Source: Clostridium_AD sp964467165 (GTDB taxonomy: Bacteria; Bacillota; Clostridia; Clostridiales; Clostridiaceae). Taken from it: a stretch of 64,000 nt of DNA. Shown piece by piece: positions 41,780-50,720 of the stretch (within the stretch, counting starts at the first letter, position 1; each line of letters begins with the position of its first letter). The stretch lies in assembly GCA_964467165.1 (NCBI GenBank), contig CAYXOL010000025.1:1-64000 (forward strand), in the 5' to 3' direction. The notes below the pieces were generated by a model. It did not search any database. It saw only the letters and a list, made by a program, of their open reading frames with translations, and was not told where the DNA came from. Both the position numbers and the translations under genes were made by a program.

Positions 41780-43225
41780 ATGAAAAAATTAATAAAAAAC
41801 AAGGTGGTAATTAATTACATTTATAATAGTATGTATCAAATGCTTACTATTTTAATACCTATAATTACTATACCCTATGTGTCAAGAATTTTTGGAGCAA
41901 AGGGCATGGGGATATATGGGTATACTTTTTCCGTGGCACAATTCTTCTATATAGTAGGTATGTTTGGAATAAGTTCCTATGGAATTAGAGAAATCGCATA
42001 CGTTAGAAATGACAGAAAAACTACCACAAAGAAATTTTGGGATATTTGGTCCTTGCAAGTAATTACCAGTGTATGTGGCTTAGCAATTTATATGATCTTT
42101 ATTATATATTTTAACTTGCTGGACTATAAAATTGCTTTTGTATTTCAAATTCCATTTTTATTAAATGCTATATTTGATATTTCATGGTTTTTTATAGCTA
42201 TGGAAGATTTTAAAAAAACCGTGACAAGGAATATTATTGTTAAAATAATTGGGTTAATCTTAATATTCGCATTTGTAAAAAAACCAAGCGATATATACAT
42301 ATATATATTTATAAATTCTAGCATAGTATTTTTGGGAAGTTTGACATTGTGGTTTTTTATGAAGGAATATATTGGAAAATTTCATATTAAAAATGTGAAT
42401 ATAAAACAGCATATAAATGGTGCGGCTTTAATTTTAATTCCACAATTTTCAATTCAAACTTACACAAGCTTAGACAAAATTTTAATTGGAAAACTATCCA
42501 CTATAGAGCAAGTTGGATACTATGATCAATCCCAAAGGATTGCTAGAATTGCACTGGCCATAGTAACTTCCTTAAGTGTTGTTTTAATGCCAAGGATAGC
42601 TAACATGTTTGCAAGAAATGAAGTTAAAAAAGTGGAAGAATACATTGTTAAATCAGTAAATTTTACTTTGGTATCTTCAATATTTATAATGTCAGTAATT
42701 ATAGGAATATCTAAAAATTTTGTTCCTTGGTTTTTTGGTAGCCAATTTAATGTTATTGTTTTATATATGATGATAACTAGTTTAATAATTTTATTTATTG
42801 CAGTAGGGGGTGTTTTTGCAAATCAATATACGTTACCTACTAATAAAAATAAAGAATATATTATTCCATTAGTAGCGGCTTCTGCAATTAATATAACATT
42901 AAATCTAATATTGGTACCTAAATTTCAAGCTTTAGGTGGAGTTATATCTATAGTTATAACAGAATTTGTAGTCTGTGTATTAAGAATAATTTTAGTGAGA
43001 AAATACTTGGATATTAAAAAAATATTTAAGGGTACCTATGGATATTATATTGCAGGTGCAGTAGCTGCAATAAGCGTATATGTTTCAGGCGATTTTGTTA
43101 TAGGTGGATTTTTAGGACTTGTAATACAAGGGATGGTAGGATTAGTAGTATATATTATGATCTTATACATAATTGATAACCCTATAAAAAGAGAGATACT
43201 TATTAAAATTAATGAAAAAAAATAA
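41780..43225 (+). CDS. Polysaccharide flippase (RfbX/MATE-like)
   Basis: A 481-residue membrane protein with about 12-14 helices. The N-terminus MLTILIPIITIPYVSRIFGAKGMGIYGYTFS is the signature of the polysaccharide-biosynthesis flippase (Wzx-like) family, and the middle contains LIPQFSIQTYTSLDKILIGKLS, also typical. It should move a lipid-linked glycan or glycerol-phosphate-decorated intermediate across the membrane. It is flanked by teichoic-acid genes on both sides, within 36 and 33 bases. Confidence 0.9.
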   Translation: MKKLIKNKVVINYIYNSMYQMLTILIPIITIPYVSRIFGAKGMGIYGYTFSVAQFFYIVGMFGISSYGIREIAYVRNDRKTTTKKFWDIWSLQVITSVCGLAIYMIFIIYFNLLDYKIAFVFQIPFLLNAIFDISWFFIAMEDFKKTVTRNIIVKIIGLILIFAFVKKPSDIYIYIFINSSIVFLGSLTLWFFMKEYIGKFHIKNVNIKQHINGAALILIPQFSIQTYTSLDKILIGKLSTIEQVGYYDQSQRIARIALAIVTSLSVVLMPRIANMFARNEVKKVEEYIVKSVNFTLVSSIFIMSVIIGISKNFVPWFFGSQFNVIVLYMMITSLIILFIAVGGVFANQYTLPTNKNKEYIIPLVAASAINITLNLILVPKFQALGGVISIVITEFVVCVLRIILVRKYLDIKKIFKGTYGYYIAGAVAAISVYVSGDFVIGGFLGLVIQGMVGLVVYIMILYIIDNPIKREILIKINEKK

Positions 43226-43258
43226 TTGAAAATATAGAGGGGCAGAGGAGGAAGAACA

Positions 43259-43666
43259 ATGAAAAAAATTATAACATACGGTACCTTTGATATGCTGCAT
43301 TATGGTCATATTAACCTATTAAGCAAGGCTAAAGAATTAGGTGATTATCTAATAGTTGCGCTTTCAACAAATGAGTTTAATGCCATTAAGGGTAAGGAAT
43401 GTTACTTTTCCTACGAAGAAAGAAAAAAAATATTGGAAGCTATTCGTTATGTAGATTTGGTTATTCCAGAGAATAATTGGGAGCAAAAGATAAGTGATAT
43501 TGCAGAATTTAAAGTTGATACATTTGTTATAGGCAATGATTGGACGGGAAAGTTTGATTTTTTAAAGGAGTATTGTGAAGTTATATATCTACCAAGGACT
43601 CCTGAGATATCAACTACTAAAATAAAACAAGATTTAGAGTTAAGAGAATCCGCAGCATCAAAATAA
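43259..43666 (+). CDS. tagD: Glycerol-3-phosphate cytidylyltransferase TagD
   Basis: TagD makes CDP-glycerol from glycerol 3-phosphate and CTP. The 135-residue protein has the nucleotidyltransferase motif GTFDMLHYGHI (HxGH at 15-18) and the C-terminal RTPEISTTKIK, a slight variant of RTEGISTTKI. It supplies the substrate for the glycerophosphotransferase at 40586. GGGGCAGAGGAGG precedes the ATG, and a strong terminator follows. Confidence 0.95.
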   Translation: MKKIITYGTFDMLHYGHINLLSKAKELGDYLIVALSTNEFNAIKGKECYFSYEERKKILEAIRYVDLVIPENNWEQKISDIAEFKVDTFVIGNDWTGKFDFLKEYCEVIYLPRTPEISTTKIKQDLELRESAASK

Positions 43667-43670
43667 TAGT

Positions 43671-43705
43671 AAAACCCACGACTAATTAGTTGGTCGTGGG
43701 TTTTT
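43671..43705. terminator. Terminator after tagD
   Basis: A 12-bp stem (43671-43682 with 43693-43704) followed by T residues. It also serves the convergent acyltransferase gene. The sequence resembles the terminator at 24975-25010. Confidence 0.88.
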
Positions 43706-43719
43706 GTCTTATTAGATAA

Positions 43720-44889
43720 TCACACGCTCATAGAAGATTTTTTGTTATACCTAATGCTCATAATTCCTATCCAAAGTATTACATAAACTATTGAAAAATA
43801 AACTGAATCCAACGTTATGCCTGCCCAAGGAGTTATACAGTGGGTAGTAATCCAAACGTTCAAAGTTACGGTTTCTTTTGTAATGGAGTTGACTATAGGG
43901 ATAGCCCACAGGGTCTTTCTAATGATTTCTGATACTAGGTAAACGAATATTGCATTACTTCCAAGAACTACAAAGGGTTTAAATAGAGACTCATATTTTA
44001 TTATATCCATAATAAAATAAAGTGCTGCCAATATTAAAAAGCATATGCCTGCGGTAAGTAAAACAAAGGAACTAGACCACAAATTTTTATTAAAAGGAAA
44101 CCCCTTGTTTACAAGATTTGCAAGTACTAAAATCATTACTGCAAAAGTAAATAGGGATAAAAATTTACGGATTTTTTTATTGCTGGGGTATGTAAGGATC
44201 TGTCCAGTTACCGCACCCAGTAATGCTGAGGCTATGGCTGGGAAGGTGCTTAGAATACCTTCTGGGTCCCAAGCTTTTTTATACAAGTGGCCTTTTAGCC
44301 ATTGCAAATCTACGTACTGCACTAAATTTCCATTGGGCTCTAAAATTCCAGAACCAAACCCAGGCACATTAACATGTTTCATTAATAAATAATAGAGTAT
44401 AATAATTGCAAATGATATTCCAAGCTGTATGGAGCCTTGAATTATCTTGTTTTTAACTGTATATAGTATTATTAATGTTATGCTGCTCACGATAAGGTAG
44501 ACAATAGCGATTCGCTGTAATACACCGGGTATTCTTATACTTGAAAAATTATAAAGTGGGAAACCGTTTAAAAACAACCCAAGTATGAAAATTCCTATGC
44601 TTCGTGCTAGTATGTGTGCAAAAATATTTAAGGGTGAAACACCTTTTTCTATTCTTCGATTTAGGGCATAAGGTACGACCATTCCCATTATTATAATAAA
44701 AAAGGGGAATCCTAAATCTGCAACCGTCCATCCATTCCAGGCTGCGTGTCTTAACTGAGGGTATATCCTAGCAGTATTACCTGGGTTATCCGCTAAGAGC
44801 ATTAAGGCTACAGCTATTCCTCTAATTGCATCAATACATTTTAATCGCCCAGTTTTAGTATTCTTAGCGTTTGCAGTGATATCTTCCAT
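43720..44889 (-). CDS. Membrane acyltransferase (DUF5009/HGSNAT-like)
   Basis: A 389-residue protein with about ten membrane helices. It begins, after a short polar tail, with RLKCIDAIRGIAVALMLLADNPGNTARIYPQLRHAAWNGWTVADLGFPFFIIIMGM, the signature of the heparan-alpha-glucosaminide N-acetyltransferase-like/DUF5009 family. Members carry acetyl groups across the membrane onto sugars. A role in cell-envelope glycan acetylation would fit the teichoic-acid neighbours, but is not shown. The ATG at 44889 has an AAGGAGAA site; the open frame continues upstream to 45015 without one. Confidence 0.85.
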   Translation of the reverse strand: MEDITANAKNTKTGRLKCIDAIRGIAVALMLLADNPGNTARIYPQLRHAAWNGWTVADLGFPFFIIIMGMVVPYALNRRIEKGVSPLNIFAHILARSIGIFILGLFLNGFPLYNFSSIRIPGVLQRIAIVYLIVSSITLIILYTVKNKIIQGSIQLGISFAIIILYYLLMKHVNVPGFGSGILEPNGNLVQYVDLQWLKGHLYKKAWDPEGILSTFPAIASALLGAVTGQILTYPSNKKIRKFLSLFTFAVMILVLANLVNKGFPFNKNLWSSSFVLLTAGICFLILAALYFIMDIIKYESLFKPFVVLGSNAIFVYLVSEIIRKTLWAIPIVNSITKETVTLNVWITTHCITPWAGITLDSVYFSIVYVILWIGIMSIRYNKKSSMSV

Positions 44890-45088
44890 TTGAAAATTCT
44901 CCTTTTGACGACCTTTATGATTTATAAATTTAGCCGCAAGTAGGTATATTCTATTAATAATGAATATATCCTTCTGAAAATTGCTAAATAGATTATTATA
45001 TAAAATATAATTCATTACTATGAATAAGGCTTATAAACGTGGTAAAATTGAGATATAATAAAAAAATGAAACACAGTGAGGTGTATGT

Positions 45089-46291
45089 ATGTTAAAAGTT
45101 ATTGTTGTTGGAGGAGGGCCTGCCGGTATTATGGCAGCCATTACTGCAGCAAAAAATAGTGAAGTTATATTGATAGAAAGAAATAAAGAAATTGGTGCCA
45201 AGTTAAAACTTACAGGTGGAGGCAGATGTAATATTACAAATAATAGAGATATCGAAGAATTTTTTGATAAAATAGTAAGTAATAAAAAATTCCTATATAG
45301 CGCTCTTTATACATTTTCCAATCATCAACTTTTAGAATATCTTAAAGGAAATGGATTAGAATATAATGAGGAACTTGACCAAAAAGTATATACCAAAAGT
45401 AATAGGGCTGATGAGGTTATAGAATTATTAAAGGTTGATTTAGCAAGAAAAAACGTTAAGATTATGTATAACAGTAAGGTACAAGACTTAATAGTTGAAG
45501 ATGGTGAGATAAAAGGTGTAGTAACTGATAAAGGTAATCGCATTCTAGGGGACAAGGTGATTGTTACAACAGGAGGAAAAAGTTATCCTGATTCAGGATC
45601 AGATGGAGCTATGTTTGAAGTGCTAAGAAGGAGTGGACACACTATAACTCCTTTATATGCAGCCTTAATTCCATTAGTTATAAAAGAAGAGTTTGTTAAG
45701 AGCCTGCAAGGAGTTTCAATGAGGGATGTTGTTATTTCAGCTAAGGTTAAAAAAAGTAGCATAGAAAAGTTTGGTGATATGATATTTACTCATTTTGGAA
45801 TATCAGGACCAGCGGTACTAAAGCTCTCATCCTATATAACCAAAGCACTAGCAGAGGGTGAAGTAGAGGTTATTTTAGACTTTTTAAGGGATAAATCAAA
45901 AGAGGAGATATCAGAGATTATGAGGATAAATCCAAATAAGACTGTGCTTAATAATTTAAAAGGTACTCTTCCACAAAACTTCTTAAAGGAAATCTTTGAA
46001 CTTCTAGGGCTCACCGAGGTTAAGATTAGCGATTTAAAGAAAGTAGATGAAAATAAAATACTTGCGTATATGAAGGAAATGAAGCTAACCGCAAGAGAAA
46101 CCTTATCAATTAAAGCAGCGCAGGTAACTTCAGGTGGAGTTAAAGTCAAAGAAATAAATGCTTCAACAATGGAATCAAAGCTTATAAAAAATCTTTATTT
46201 TGCAGGAGAAGTTATAGATATTGATGCGGAAACAGGTGGATACAATCTACAAATGGCATTTTCTACAGGATACTTAGCAGGAAGTAATTAA
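45089..46291 (+). CDS. FAD-dependent oxidoreductase of the HI0933/BaiN family
   Basis: A 400-residue flavoprotein with N-terminal FAD motif VIVVGGGPAGIMAAITAAK, the family-specific KLTGGGRCNITN (about residues 40-51), VTTGGKSYPDSGSDG, and a C-terminal NLYFAGEVIDIDAETGGYNLQMAFSTGYLAG. Relatives include BaiN, linked to bile-acid dehydroxylation, but most members have no known substrate and the family is widespread in genomes without that pathway. An AGTGAGGTG ribosome site precedes the ATG. It is apparently a single-gene transcript. Confidence 0.88.
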   Translation: MLKVIVVGGGPAGIMAAITAAKNSEVILIERNKEIGAKLKLTGGGRCNITNNRDIEEFFDKIVSNKKFLYSALYTFSNHQLLEYLKGNGLEYNEELDQKVYTKSNRADEVIELLKVDLARKNVKIMYNSKVQDLIVEDGEIKGVVTDKGNRILGDKVIVTTGGKSYPDSGSDGAMFEVLRRSGHTITPLYAALIPLVIKEEFVKSLQGVSMRDVVISAKVKKSSIEKFGDMIFTHFGISGPAVLKLSSYITKALAEGEVEVILDFLRDKSKEEISEIMRINPNKTVLNNLKGTLPQNFLKEIFELLGLTEVKISDLKKVDENKILAYMKEMKLTARETLSIKAAQVTSGGVKVKEINASTMESKLIKNLYFAGEVIDIDAETGGYNLQMAFSTGYLAGSN

Positions 46292-46344
46292 TGTACAAAG
46301 TAACTAAATTTACTTAATAAACTCATATCTTAAAAAAACACATG

Positions 46345-46373
46345 TTGACAACAAACATATTTTGGAATACAAT
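46345..46373 (+). promoter_or_regulatory. Promoter of thrS T-box transcript
   Basis: TTGACA (46345-46350), 17-bp spacer, TACAAT (46368-46373). Confidence 0.8.
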
Positions 46374-46379
46374 TACTTT

Positions 46380-46634
46380 AAATTAAAAACGATGAAGAGG
46401 AAAAGTAGATAATTTACTGTTAACAGAGAGAGAAACTCACCGGCTGAAAGGTTTCTTAAGCAAGTGTTATTGAAAACCACCTCAGAGTTGATTACTGAAC
46501 ATAAGTAGGTAATTCCGCAGACCGGCGTTAGTGGTATTGAGTGACAGAAGTGATTTTTAGTTATACCTTCTGTAATTTGGGTGGAAGCGCGATATAACTC
46601 GTCCCTTATTTGGGGACGGGTATTTTATTTTTTG
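46380..46634 (+). promoter_or_regulatory. T-box leader controlling thrS
   Basis: The leader shows the stem I start aacagagagaga, a CGGCTGAAAGG element, and the T-box TTTGGGTGGAAGCGCG (about 46576-46591). A terminator stem cgtccc/gggacg (46600-46605 with 46613-46618) followed by T-rich sequence completes it. The T-box bulge reads TGGA, complementary to a tRNA ending UCCA; tRNA-Thr in many Firmicutes has U as discriminator. A likely specifier codon is ACC (46479-46481, or 46476-46478), in line with the thrS gene that follows. Uncharged tRNA-Thr should allow read-through. Confidence 0.9.
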
Positions 46635-46648
46635 AAGGAGGAATATTT

Positions 46649-48418
46649 ATGTTAAAGATTGTATTAAAGGATGGCAGTTTAATGGATTCTAATGAAGAAG
46701 AAGGAAAAAGGGCACTTAGGCATACCGCATCTCACATACTTGCGCAAGCAGTAAAGAGATTATATCCAAAGGCTAAATTAGCCATAGGACCCGCAATAGA
46801 TAATGGATTCTATTACGACTTTGATGTGGAAGAATCTTTCACTATAGAGATATTAGAGAAAATTGAAGTAGAAATGAAGAAAATAGTAAAGGAAAATTTA
46901 AGACTGGAGAGATCCGTGATTTCTAGAGATGAAGCGCTAAAGATTATGCAGGAGAAGGAAGAAAATTATAAAATAGAACTTATTAATGATCTTCCTGAGG
47001 ATGAAGAATTAACTTTCTTTAAACAAGGAGAGTTTATAGACCTCTGCGCAGGGCCTCATGTATTATCAACTTCAAAGGTAAAGGCTATTAAATTGTTATC
47101 AGTTGCTGGGGCTTACTTTCGAGGCAGTGAAAAAAACAAAATGCTTCAAAGAATATACGGAACAGCCTTTCCTAAGAAGAGCGAACTTGATGAATATTTA
47201 AATATGCTTGAAGAAGCCAAGAAGAGGGATCATAGAAAACTCGGGAAAGAGCTAAAATTATTTGTCTTAATGGATGAAGGACCAGGATTTCCATTCTTCC
47301 TTCCCAAGGGTGTAGTTTTAAAAAACAAGTTAATTGAGTATTGGAGAGAAATTCATAAAAAAGCGGACTATGTTGAGATAGAAACTCCTATGATATTAAA
47401 CAAAGAGCTTTGGGAAACATCTGGGCATTGGTCACACTATAAAGAGAATATGTATACTGTAAATATAGATGAAGAAGAATTCGCAATAAAACCAATGAAC
47501 TGTCCAGGAGGAATGCTTGTATATAAATCAGAAACTCACTCCTACAGAGATTTACCAATAAGAGCAGGAGAATTAGGAAAGGTTCATAGACATGAACTAT
47601 CTGGAGCGCTTCACGGACTTATGAGAGTTAGGGCATTTACTCAAGATGATGCTCACATATTCATGCTGCCGCAGCAGATAAAAGATGAAATAAAAGGTGT
47701 AGTTAGACTTATAGATGAGGTTTATGGAAGGTTTGGATTTAAATATAGTGTAGAACTTTCAACAAGGCCAGAAAATTCCATGGGAAGCGATGAAGAATGG
47801 CAATTAGCTGAAAGTTCACTTCAGGGGGCTCTCGAGGAAATAAATATGGACTTCAAGATAAATGCAGGAGATGGAGCATTCTACGGACCTAAAATAGACT
47901 TTCACTTACAAGATAGTATAGGAAGGACATGGCAATGCGGAACTATACAATTAGATTTACAGCTTCCTCAAAGATTTGACTTGCACTATATTGGAAGTGA
48001 TGGAGAAAAGCACAGACCAATTGTTATACACAGAGTGATTTTTGGTAGTATAGAAAGATTCATTGGTATTTTGATAGAACATTTTGAAGGAAAGTTCCCA
48101 ACATGGCTATCACCTGTTCAAGTTAAAGTACTACCGATATCAGAGCTGTATAATGATTATGCAGAAGCTGTAGTAAATAAACTTACAGAAAATAATATCA
48201 GAGTTAGCAAAGATTTCAGAGCAGAAAAAATAGGTTATAAAATTAGAGAGGCACGAAGCGAAAGGCTGCCATATATTATTGTTATAGGTGAAAAAGAGCA
48301 AAATTTAGCTAGTATATCTCTTAGAAGTAGGAAGAATGGTGATGAAGGAAGCTGCAAGCTGGAAGACTTCATTTCAAGAATTACAAAAGAAATAGATAGT
48401 AAAATGCTAGACGATTAA
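46649..48418 (+). CDS. thrS: Threonyl-tRNA synthetase, TGS domain missing
   Basis: A 589-residue class II synthetase with the second additional domain (RHTASHILAQAVKRLYP, DLCAGPH), catalytic core (motif 2 region GKVHRHELSGALHGLMRVRAFTQDDAHIF) and C-terminal anticodon-binding domain. It is about 50 residues shorter than usual. The N-terminus MLKIVLKDGS looks like the first strand of a TGS domain and then passes directly into EEEGKRALRHTASH, so nearly all of TGS is absent while the editing domain remains. ATG 46649 has GAAGGAGGA; the frame opens earlier, inside the T-box terminator. It may be a second, starvation-induced ThrRS copy. Confidence 0.95.
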   Translation: MLKIVLKDGSLMDSNEEEGKRALRHTASHILAQAVKRLYPKAKLAIGPAIDNGFYYDFDVEESFTIEILEKIEVEMKKIVKENLRLERSVISRDEALKIMQEKEENYKIELINDLPEDEELTFFKQGEFIDLCAGPHVLSTSKVKAIKLLSVAGAYFRGSEKNKMLQRIYGTAFPKKSELDEYLNMLEEAKKRDHRKLGKELKLFVLMDEGPGFPFFLPKGVVLKNKLIEYWREIHKKADYVEIETPMILNKELWETSGHWSHYKENMYTVNIDEEEFAIKPMNCPGGMLVYKSETHSYRDLPIRAGELGKVHRHELSGALHGLMRVRAFTQDDAHIFMLPQQIKDEIKGVVRLIDEVYGRFGFKYSVELSTRPENSMGSDEEWQLAESSLQGALEEINMDFKINAGDGAFYGPKIDFHLQDSIGRTWQCGTIQLDLQLPQRFDLHYIGSDGEKHRPIVIHRVIFGSIERFIGILIEHFEGKFPTWLSPVQVKVLPISELYNDYAEAVVNKLTENNIRVSKDFRAEKIGYKIREARSERLPYIIVIGEKEQNLASISLRSRKNGDEGSCKLEDFISRITKEIDSKMLDD

Positions 48419-48738
48419 TAATATTTACAAAAGGTCTACGTTATACTTGGTACGTTAAAAGGTAACATATAGGACGTAGGCTTTCATTAAAGTAATCTTG
48501 GTTTAATGACAAAATCCTCTGCTAAGTAATAAGTGGAGGATTTTATGCTAGAGATGTTTAAAAGGAAGGTTTGTAAATTTGAGAAGACTATGATAATATA
48601 TAAGCATATAAGGATGTCCCTATATTTTTTTTTGTAAATTTTAAGTTCGTAATTGATATTCTTGCGAGGTTGTAAAAAGGAAATTAAAATAACTCTTATA
48701 TATAAGAATTAACAATAACGAATGGAGGAAATGAAATT
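48419..48738 (+). other. Intergenic region after thrS
   Basis: It contains inverted repeats: tcattaaa/tttaatga (about 48483-48508) and aaaatcctc/gaggatttt (48511-48519 with 48536-48544), the latter a plausible terminator of thrS. A 30-codon frame (48545-48637) with a Shine-Dalgarno-like GGAGG inside that hairpin exists but encodes nothing recognisable. Confidence 0.5.
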
Positions 48739-49080
48739 ATGTCTAATTTGCCAAATTGCCCAAAATGTAATTCAGAATATACTTATGAAGATAGAAGCCT
48801 CTTTGTTTGCCCAGAATGTGCTCATGAGTGGACTTTAGAATTAGAGACAGAAAATAGTGAAGAAAAAAATATTGTCAAAGATGCTAATGGAAATATCTTA
48901 AAAGATGGTGATTCTGTAACAATAATCAAAGATCTTAAAGTAAAAGGAAGTTCATCAGCTATAAAAATAGGTACGAAAGTAAAAAATATACGTTTAGTTG
49001 ACGGAGATCATAATATTGATTGTAAAATTGATGGTTTTGGAGCTATGGAATTAAAATCCGAATTTGTTAAAAAGGTATAA
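48739..49080 (+). CDS. PhnA/YjdM-type zinc-ribbon protein
   Basis: A 113-residue protein with an N-terminal zinc ribbon (CPKCNSEYTYEDRSLFVCPECAHEW, cysteines about 7, 10, 25, 28) and the C-terminal PhnA domain (VKDANGNILKDGDSVTIIKDLKVKGSSSAIKIGTKVKNIRLV). Although named after alkylphosphonate uptake, the family has no proven role in it. ATGGAGG precedes the ATG, and the gene stands alone. Confidence 0.92.
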   Translation: MSNLPNCPKCNSEYTYEDRSLFVCPECAHEWTLELETENSEEKNIVKDANGNILKDGDSVTIIKDLKVKGSSSAIKIGTKVKNIRLVDGDHNIDCKIDGFGAMELKSEFVKKV

Positions 49081-49150
49081 CCACTCTTTTAATGAAGCGA
49101 GGCTAAAATAGTTTAGATTATCAATGAAACAATAAAATAATTTAGGAGTA

Positions 49151-49185
49151 AGCCCCTACTAGAATCAATGGTTCTAGTAGGGGCT
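49151..49185. terminator. Bidirectional terminator between phnA-like and cupin genes
   Basis: A 14-bp perfect stem (49151-49164 with 49172-49185) lies between two convergent genes, with T-rich sequence on the plus-strand side. Confidence 0.85.
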
Positions 49186-49203
49186 TTAATTATAAAGTAA
49201 AAG

Positions 49204-49701
49204 TTATTTTGTAAGCCTAACTATTATATCTTTATGCTCAGGGTACTTAGTTAAAAGAACATTTCTTTCAAACATTTCAAAATCTTTAAAGTCAAAACCA
49301 GGGGATAACATACAGCCAACAAGAGAGTACCCTGGGCTATTCATAGAAGAACCAAAAATATAATTCTTAGGTACTAGGAATTGTGGAGTTTCTCCATTTT
49401 CTATATTAAGACCTAGTTGCTTTGTAGTAAGTTTTCCCTCGGGATTTATCATATATATTGTAAGAGGAGAACCTGCATGATAGTACCACATTTCATCTGA
49501 TTTTAATCTGTGAAAACTTGAAATTTCTCCATTTCTTAGTAAAAAATAAATGCTAGTCCAAAGTGATCTTTCACCTTCAAAGCTATTTTTAAGATCAGTG
49601 GAGCTAATATTTTCACTAGAGTAGAAGCTGCTTTTGTAAAAACCACCCTCAGGATGAGCTTCCATTTTTAATGTATCAATAAAGTATTGGGATGAGTACA
49701 T
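49204..49701 (-). CDS. Cupin protein of the DUF985 family
   Basis: A 165-residue beta-barrel protein with the family blocks HPEGGFYKSSFYS, TSIYFLLRNGEISSFHRLKSDEMWYYHAGSPLTIYMI and GYSLVGCMLSPGFDFKDFEMF. The cupin metal-binding set may include the His in SSFHRLKSDE. Substrate and function of the family are unknown. It has an AGGAGATAA-type ribosome site and stands alone, convergent with the PhnA-like gene. Confidence 0.9.
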   Translation of the reverse strand: MYSSQYFIDTLKMEAHPEGGFYKSSFYSSENISSTDLKNSFEGERSLWTSIYFLLRNGEISSFHRLKSDEMWYYHAGSPLTIYMINPEGKLTTKQLGLNIENGETPQFLVPKNYIFGSSMNSPGYSLVGCMLSPGFDFKDFEMFERNVLLTKYPEHKDIIVRLTK

Positions 49702-49796
49702 AATTTATCTCCTTTGTAGAAAAATTTGATTCTACTTAATTATAAGCAAATAGTTCTATAGTAACAAGGTTATTTAAGGTGCCATCCAGGTGGCAA

Positions 49797-50720
49797 TTAT
49801 TTTATTTCTTTTGGAATATCTAATGAATTTCTTTCTTCAACAACAAACTTAAGATTTTCGCCATATTTTGTTGTTAAATCTTTAATTTTAGCGTCAGCCT
49901 CAGCTTTAGTATTAAAGGCGCCAGCATCTATGCAGAAAGTCCCCTTGTTGTCCTTTAGTGTTCTAACATTAGGTTCCCCAAATAATTGTTCTTCTATTAT
50001 TCCTAAGTTCTCCCCAAATTCATAGGAAGGACTTCTAACAGAATATATAGTTTTAGCTATTTCATTTTTGTCTGCTGATAAGGTTACTGCAATATGAGCA
50101 GGATTTTTATATTCCTTCACCTCGTATTTCACTGGTTTGTTAAACAGGATTGTAAATTTTACTGCTGAATCATCTAATATCATATTCTTATATACATCTG
50201 ACACATAATTACTTTTTTTCATGGCTTCAAAGTCTTTTTCAGCGGTGAAAGCTCTTGCACCGTTAATTGTAAAGGTCATAGTTGATGGATTGTTTTTATA
50301 ATCCACTTTAAAGTGAGCGACATTATCTGTAACTTTATTATCATTATTATTAGTAAAATTAATTACTATAGTTTCATTAATATCATTTTGTTTAAGAATT
50401 ATAGAATTTGTATCCACTCCATCAGTAATTTTACCACCTGCAGCAGTCCCCTTATTAAATTGTAGGACTTTAACTAAATCTCCTACAACAGGGATACCTT
50501 TTAACGAGTTTGCAAATGCAGGCATAGTATTTATACTAATAGTAAATATAGTAAAAACAGCCGCAGTTGTGGCAAAACCTTTTATCCAATTATTTTTTCT
50601 TTTATCATTTTTCATTTTACATTTTCCTGTCTCTAAGGATATATTAACAAATTCACTTAAGTTTTCTGGTATCTTAATGTCATCATAAATTTCCTTTAAA
50701 TCATCCAAGTTATTACTCAT
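49797..50720 (-). CDS. Transmembrane anti-sigma factor (DUF4179-like)
   Basis: A 307-residue single-pass membrane protein: a cytoplasmic N-terminal part of about 55 residues (sigma-binding), one helix (WIKGFATTAAVFTIFTISIN), and an extracytoplasmic domain with FANSLKGIPVVGDLVKVLQF, the start of DUF4179-type domains. The far C-terminus (CIDAGAFNTKAEADAKIKDLTTKYG) resembles a SPOR-like repeat. The ATG at 50720 follows AAGGAGGTTGAG; it overlaps the end of the sigma-factor gene by eight bases. It should hold the cognate ECF sigma inactive until an envelope signal arrives. Confidence 0.82.
   Translation of the reverse strand: MSNNLDDLKEIYDDIKIPENLSEFVNISLETGKCKMKNDKRKNNWIKGFATTAAVFTIFTISINTMPAFANSLKGIPVVGDLVKVLQFNKGTAAGGKITDGVDTNSIILKQNDINETIVINFTNNNDNKVTDNVAHFKVDYKNNPSTMTFTINGARAFTAEKDFEAMKKSNYVSDVYKNMILDDSAVKFTILFNKPVKYEVKEYKNPAHIAVTLSADKNEIAKTIYSVRSPSYEFGENLGIIEEQLFGEPNVRTLKDNKGTFCIDAGAFNTKAEADAKIKDLTTKYGENLKFVVEERNSLDIPKEIK

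Noticed and set aside
45089..46291. Bile-acid metabolism gene baiN
   Set aside because: The protein belongs to the same broad flavoprotein family, but no other bai gene is present, so the specific symbol is not used.
48545..48637. A 30-codon frame with GGAGG five bases before its ATG, after thrS
   Set aside because: The ribosome site is part of a terminator-like hairpin, the peptide is not recognisable and the region is low in complexity; chance is more likely.
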